Assembly: GCA_900100835.1 (NCBI GenBank) | Contig: FNCM01000001.1 | Location: 268,655-332,654, forward strand | Direction: 5' to 3' | DNA: 64,000 bases | Origin: Selenomonas sp. WCT3 | Lineage (GTDB): Bacteria; Bacillota; Negativicutes; Selenomonadales; Selenomonadaceae | In this document: positions 61,119 through 64,000 of the stretch, in pieces | How the letters are laid out: every line of letters starts with the position of its first letter | Position numbering within the stretch: the first letter of the stretch is position 1 | Program-made: the position numbers and the translations under genes | Notes under the pieces: generated by a model | The model's database searches: none | Seen by the model: only the letters and a program-made list of their open reading frames with translations | Told to the model about the DNA's origin: nothing

Positions 61119-61682
61119 TTATTTGCAGACATCCTTGCGCTTGGCCGCCTGCTTTGCCAGAAACCGTTCCTTCATGACCAGCTTGTGCTCCATGCGCAGG
61201 ACAAAATCCTTCGCCTCGACAATATCCTGTTCATCGGGATGGGTCGAGGCTAATTTCCAACGCTCGATGCTCTTGGCCCCGCCATGAGGGTCATCGGGGC
61301 CGGCCTGAGCCCGTTTCTTCTGCATCGCCGGATTGATTTTCCCCCGGCAGCCAAAGGTTCCCAGGATTTCACAGCCCTCTCCCAAATAGTAGCCCGCCCG
61401 AGCAAAGGAAGTAATCGCATGCTCACTGGTGGGGGCAGTTCCATGGGTCTGAAAAAAGCACACCCGGACATTTTTTACCTGAGGCAGATATTTAAGCATC
61501 AACGGATCCGGCTGCCCCAAACGAAGCCAATACCCCAGCGCTACCACATCATAGCCCGATACATCTGTTGGTGCATCCTGTACCCGAAATATATCGGCAT
61601 CACCAGCCTGCTGGGCAATCGCCTCAGCAATCTGCCGCGTGTTGCCAGTAACCGAAGAATAAATCACAGCCCATTTTGTCAT
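61119..61682 (-). CDS. Flavodoxin family protein
   Basis: A 187-residue flavodoxin-like protein with an FMN phosphate loop SSVTGNTRQIA near 9-19. Length and the C-terminal Lys-rich tail resemble the BilS-type flavodoxins found next to bilirubin reductase genes, but no bilR is here. It probably carries electrons for an unknown reductase. It stands alone between gntP and thiT. A chance to be a different flavodoxin subfamily is moderate. Confidence 0.8.
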   Translation of the reverse strand: MTKWAVIYSSVTGNTRQIAEAIAQQAGDADIFRVQDAPTDVSGYDVVALGYWLRLGQPDPLMLKYLPQVKNVRVCFFQTHGTAPTSEHAITSFARAGYYLGEGCEILGTFGCRGKINPAMQKKRAQAGPDDPHGGAKSIERWKLASTHPDEQDIVEAKDFVLRMEHKLVMKERFLAKQAAKRKDVCK

Positions 61683-61863
61683 AAATACGCTCCTCCCTGT
61701 TCCTTAGCAACAGTTTACCATAAAACAAAATTCCAAGCCGTGTGTTTTGTTACAACACCCCTTCTTTTCCTTTTGGTGACGACCTGTAAAATTGTATCGT
61801 TTCTTTTCGTAAATTATGTTACAATTGAAGCGATTATTTTTATTAAGATTTCTATAGAAAGAA

Positions 61864-62475
61864 GTGCTTTCCTTGAACGATTTACTTGCAAATCCAGCTG
61901 CTACTGCACTGCTGATTGGCTTGCTTGCCCTGGTACTCGGGTTCATCCGCATCCGTCAGGAAGAGCTCAGCACCCATACCATTATTTTTTCCGCTTTAAT
62001 GCTGGCACTAGCAGTCATCCTGCAGCAGCTCCGTCTCTTTCACATGCCCCAAGGGGGCAGCATAACCGCTGGCTCCATGGTGCCGTTGCTGCTGATTGCC
62101 TACCGCTTCGGACCCGGCATGGGCATGCTGACGGGGTTCCTTTACGGGATGATAAATCTCCTGCAGGACCCCTTTATCCTGCATCCTGTACAGGTTCTCT
62201 TCGACTATCCTCTGCCCTTTATGGCCATGGGACTGGCGGGTCTCAGCCCCCATCATCCATTTCTCGGCACGACAGCGGCCTTTTGCGGACGCTTTGCCTG
62301 CCATTTCCTCTCGGGGGTTGTTTTCTTTGGTTCCTATGCCCCAGCTGGCACCTCGGTCTATCTCTATTCCTTTCTCTTTAACATCACCTATCTCGTGCCA
62401 GAATTCTTGATTTGCTGTGTGATTTTGAAACTCCTGCCCGTCAAGCGGATTGTTTCCGCCATGGAGGCCTCTTAA
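61864..62475 (+). CDS. thiT: Thiamine-specific ECF S-component (ThiT/YuaJ family)
   Basis: About 200 residues with six predicted helices. The motif QGGSITAGSMVPLLLIAYRFGPGMGMLTGFLYG near 60-92 and HPVQVLFDYPLPFMAMGLAG near 108-127 are diagnostic for ThiT. It works with the shared ECF ATPases and EcfT, which are not in this window. The start may be GTG 61864 or TTG 61873 (AAGAAG eight bases upstream). No TPP riboswitch is visible in front. It overlaps the next gene by one base. Confidence 0.85.
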   Translation: MLSLNDLLANPAATALLIGLLALVLGFIRIRQEELSTHTIIFSALMLALAVILQQLRLFHMPQGGSITAGSMVPLLLIAYRFGPGMGMLTGFLYGMINLLQDPFILHPVQVLFDYPLPFMAMGLAGLSPHHPFLGTTAAFCGRFACHFLSGVVFFGSYAPAGTSVYLYSFLFNITYLVPEFLICCVILKLLPVKRIVSAMEAS

Positions 62476-63650
62476 TGATTCCCAGTACCCCACGCATAAA
62501 CACCCTGCTGCTAAGCGCTGGCCATATGCTCAACGATTTCTACTGCAATTTTCTCCCCATCCTGCTGCCCATCATCATGCCTAAGCTGGGGCTTTCCCTT
62601 ACGCTAAGTGGACTTTTGGTCATGGTCATGTCGATTACCAGCAATCTCTTGCAGCCGGTTTTCGGCTATTTTATGGACCGCCATAACTGGCATAAAGTTC
62701 TGGTCCCGGTCCTCCCCTTTGGCGCCGCCTGCATTTGTACCATTGGCTTCGTCGAGTCCAAGGCCCTATTATTCCTGCTGATTGCCCTAACGGGGCTTTC
62801 CGTTTCCCTATTCCACCCGCTGGGTTCGACCTTGGTGGAAAAATCGGTGGCAGCCAAAAATCTGGCTGGCTCCATGTCCTATTATATTGCCGGGGGCAAT
62901 TTCGGTTTTGCCTTTGCCCCCATTGCCCTGGTTGCCTTTACGGAAACTCAGCCACTGACCGCCCTGCCTTGGCTCATCCTGCCCAGCCTGCTTCTGGCCT
63001 GGATATTCTCCATCAGCAAACTGTCAACGATTTCCACGCGGCCCACCAAGAGCACTGCGATCCCCAAACCACCAAAACTTGCTGCCCTGCTTGCCAACCG
63101 CGCCGTCATAAAACTCAATCTTTCCATGGGACTGCGCTGCTGGACTCATACCTCCGTAGCCACCTTTCTGCCCCTGCTGTTGATTCATGCCGGCTACAGT
63201 TCACTTAACTCAGGCCTCCTGCTCACCTTATTTTTGGTGGGCTGCACGGCAGGTGGTTTAGTTGGTGGCTGGACTGGCGGCAGGTATCTTTCCCACAAAA
63301 GGGTCATTATCGCCTCCCTGCTGCTGGGCACTTTGCCAACCTATTACTTCTTCACCCACGCCGGCACAAACCTGCTGGCACTTATTGCCCTGTTCTTCTC
63401 AGGGTTCTTCCTGCTGGCCCCCCAGCCCAGCTCCATCGTATGGGCTCATAGCCTGATGCCCGGCAATGCCGGCATGGCTTCTGGCATGATGATGGGCCTC
63501 TCCTTCGGACTCGGCAGCATCGGCACCGCACTAACTGCTTGGATGGCTGACTTCATCGGCCTTTTCACCGCCCTGCTGCTGACCACCATTCCCATGCTGC
63601 TTTCCGCACTAATCGCCTTCATCACCCCACTAAAATCCAACGGGAAATAA
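62475..63650 (+). CDS. MFS efflux protein, Fsr (fosmidomycin resistance) family
   Basis: A 391-residue transporter with the Fsr-type N-terminus (HMLNDFYCNFLPILLPIIMPKLGLSL) and SVSLFHPLGSTLVEK near 112. ATG 62475 overlaps the thiT stop (TAATG), with GGAGG upstream, so the two are coupled. The true substrate is unknown; family members export fosmidomycin and similar compounds. The genes downstream are an IS element. Confidence 0.87.
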   Translation: MIPSTPRINTLLLSAGHMLNDFYCNFLPILLPIIMPKLGLSLTLSGLLVMVMSITSNLLQPVFGYFMDRHNWHKVLVPVLPFGAACICTIGFVESKALLFLLIALTGLSVSLFHPLGSTLVEKSVAAKNLAGSMSYYIAGGNFGFAFAPIALVAFTETQPLTALPWLILPSLLLAWIFSISKLSTISTRPTKSTAIPKPPKLAALLANRAVIKLNLSMGLRCWTHTSVATFLPLLLIHAGYSSLNSGLLLTLFLVGCTAGGLVGGWTGGRYLSHKRVIIASLLLGTLPTYYFFTHAGTNLLALIALFFSGFFLLAPQPSSIVWAHSLMPGNAGMASGMMMGLSFGLGSIGTALTAWMADFIGLFTALLLTTIPMLLSALIAFITPLKSNGK

Positions 63651-63680
63651 CAACAGCAAAAAATACCGCATAAACCAGTA

Positions 63681-64000
63681 TGATATGCTCCCCTTATGAG
63701 AGACAGTAAAAAATAAAACTGTCATCATAGGGGGAGTTTTTCATGCCTCATAAGCAAAAAGCAACAGCAGAAGAGAAAACCAGAGTTACCCAGAAATGCC
63801 TCTCAGGTAGAATGACACGTAGTGAAGCAGCAGCATTATTACAAGTAGATATCACTACCATTAGCGATTGGATAGATCAGTACGAATCTGAGGGCCCCTC
63901 AGCTTTTTTGTCGCGTGAACGCAATCGTGTTTATACAGCAGAACTCAAAACTCGGGCCGTTATCAGTTATTTGAATGGTGAAGGCAGTTTGCGGGATATA
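63681..64000 (+). mobile_element. Left end of an IS3-family insertion sequence (cut by window end)
   Basis: A terminal region beginning near TGATATGCTCCCC (63681-63693) precedes an orfA gene. The hairpin CTCCCCTTATGA (63688-63699) with TCATAGGGGGAG-like sequence (63723-63736) covers the ribosome binding site of orfA. The right end lies outside the window, so the exact boundary and the target duplication cannot be seen. Confidence 0.7.
63743..64000 (+). CDS. IS3-family transposase OrfA, N-terminal part (partial)
   Basis: 86 codons are visible from ATG 63743, with GGGGGAG upstream, to the window end. The sequence holds a helix-turn-helix (MTRSEAAALLQVDITTISDWIDQY, about residues 24-47) of IS3/IS150-type OrfA and a following LSRERNRVYTAELKTRAV block. 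A frameshifted orfB would follow outside the window. Confidence 0.83.
   Translation, partial: MPHKQKATAEEKTRVTQKCLSGRMTRSEAAALLQVDITTISDWIDQYESEGPSAFLSRERNRVYTAELKTRAVISYLNGEGSLRDI

Noticed and set aside
61750-61863. Possible TPP riboswitch before thiT
   Set aside because: The conserved CUGAGA and thiamine-pyrophosphate core sequences are not present; only a weak promoter is seen.
1-64000. CRISPR array
   Set aside because: No set of regularly spaced direct repeats was seen.

Overview
The window reads as chromosome of a diderm Firmicute of the class Negativicutes, most likely Selenomonas or a close relative. Firmicute signs are the order yacL-ispD-ispF-cysS-mrnC-rlmB-yacP-sigH, a T-box leader, ThyX, CarD, ComFB and a clade II PurL. 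Signs of an outer membrane are a two-partner secretion pair (TpsB/TpsA) and a periplasmic-type acid phosphatase. The species is an inference, since no rRNA is present.

Left part (1-13,300): a type I restriction subunit HsdR that runs off the left edge; bioB behind a promoter that overlaps a BirA-type operator; a DUF2156 gene; an orphan dhaM; the large one-chain purL; a YhcH-family gene; a T-box leader in front of an Lrp/AsnC regulator and an aminotransferase; comFB; tRNA-Arg(CCG) with a consensus promoter; and a small coiled-coil gene.

13,300-25,900: the tpsB-tpsA pair; an unknown protein with a duplicated Cys/His motif; a DUF4143-type ATPase behind a 68-bp palindrome; the flagellar genes flgE and TIGR02530 next to a serine recombinase; a ZnuB/ZnuC-like ABC pair without a binding protein; a DrrA/DrrB-type ABC exporter; and a coiled-coil unknown.

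25,900-35,600: a xylose/xyloside locus. It holds a LacI regulator, a DUF4867 gene, a GH43 xylosidase, a GPH symporter, a sugar-porter MFS and xylB on the minus strand. Divergent from xylB is an L-fucose-isomerase-like gene that may replace the missing xylA. Both divergent promoters carry the same 16-bp operator just downstream of +1.

35,600-49,900: modABC behind a Moco riboswitch, then the conserved housekeeping block (sigH back to yacL) with thyX inserted, carD, gpsA, tcdA and a divergent stand-alone ftsZ.

49,900-64,000: a compact transcription unit that may encode a 19-residue hydrophobic peptide; a probable operon of LysR, EamA, solute-binding protein, histidine kinase and response regulator with an Agp-type phosphatase downstream; an MFS transporter; a small two-helix membrane protein whose start site can be masked by a hairpin; a GntP permease; a flavodoxin; thiT and fsr-like genes; and the left end of an IS3-family element cut by the window edge.
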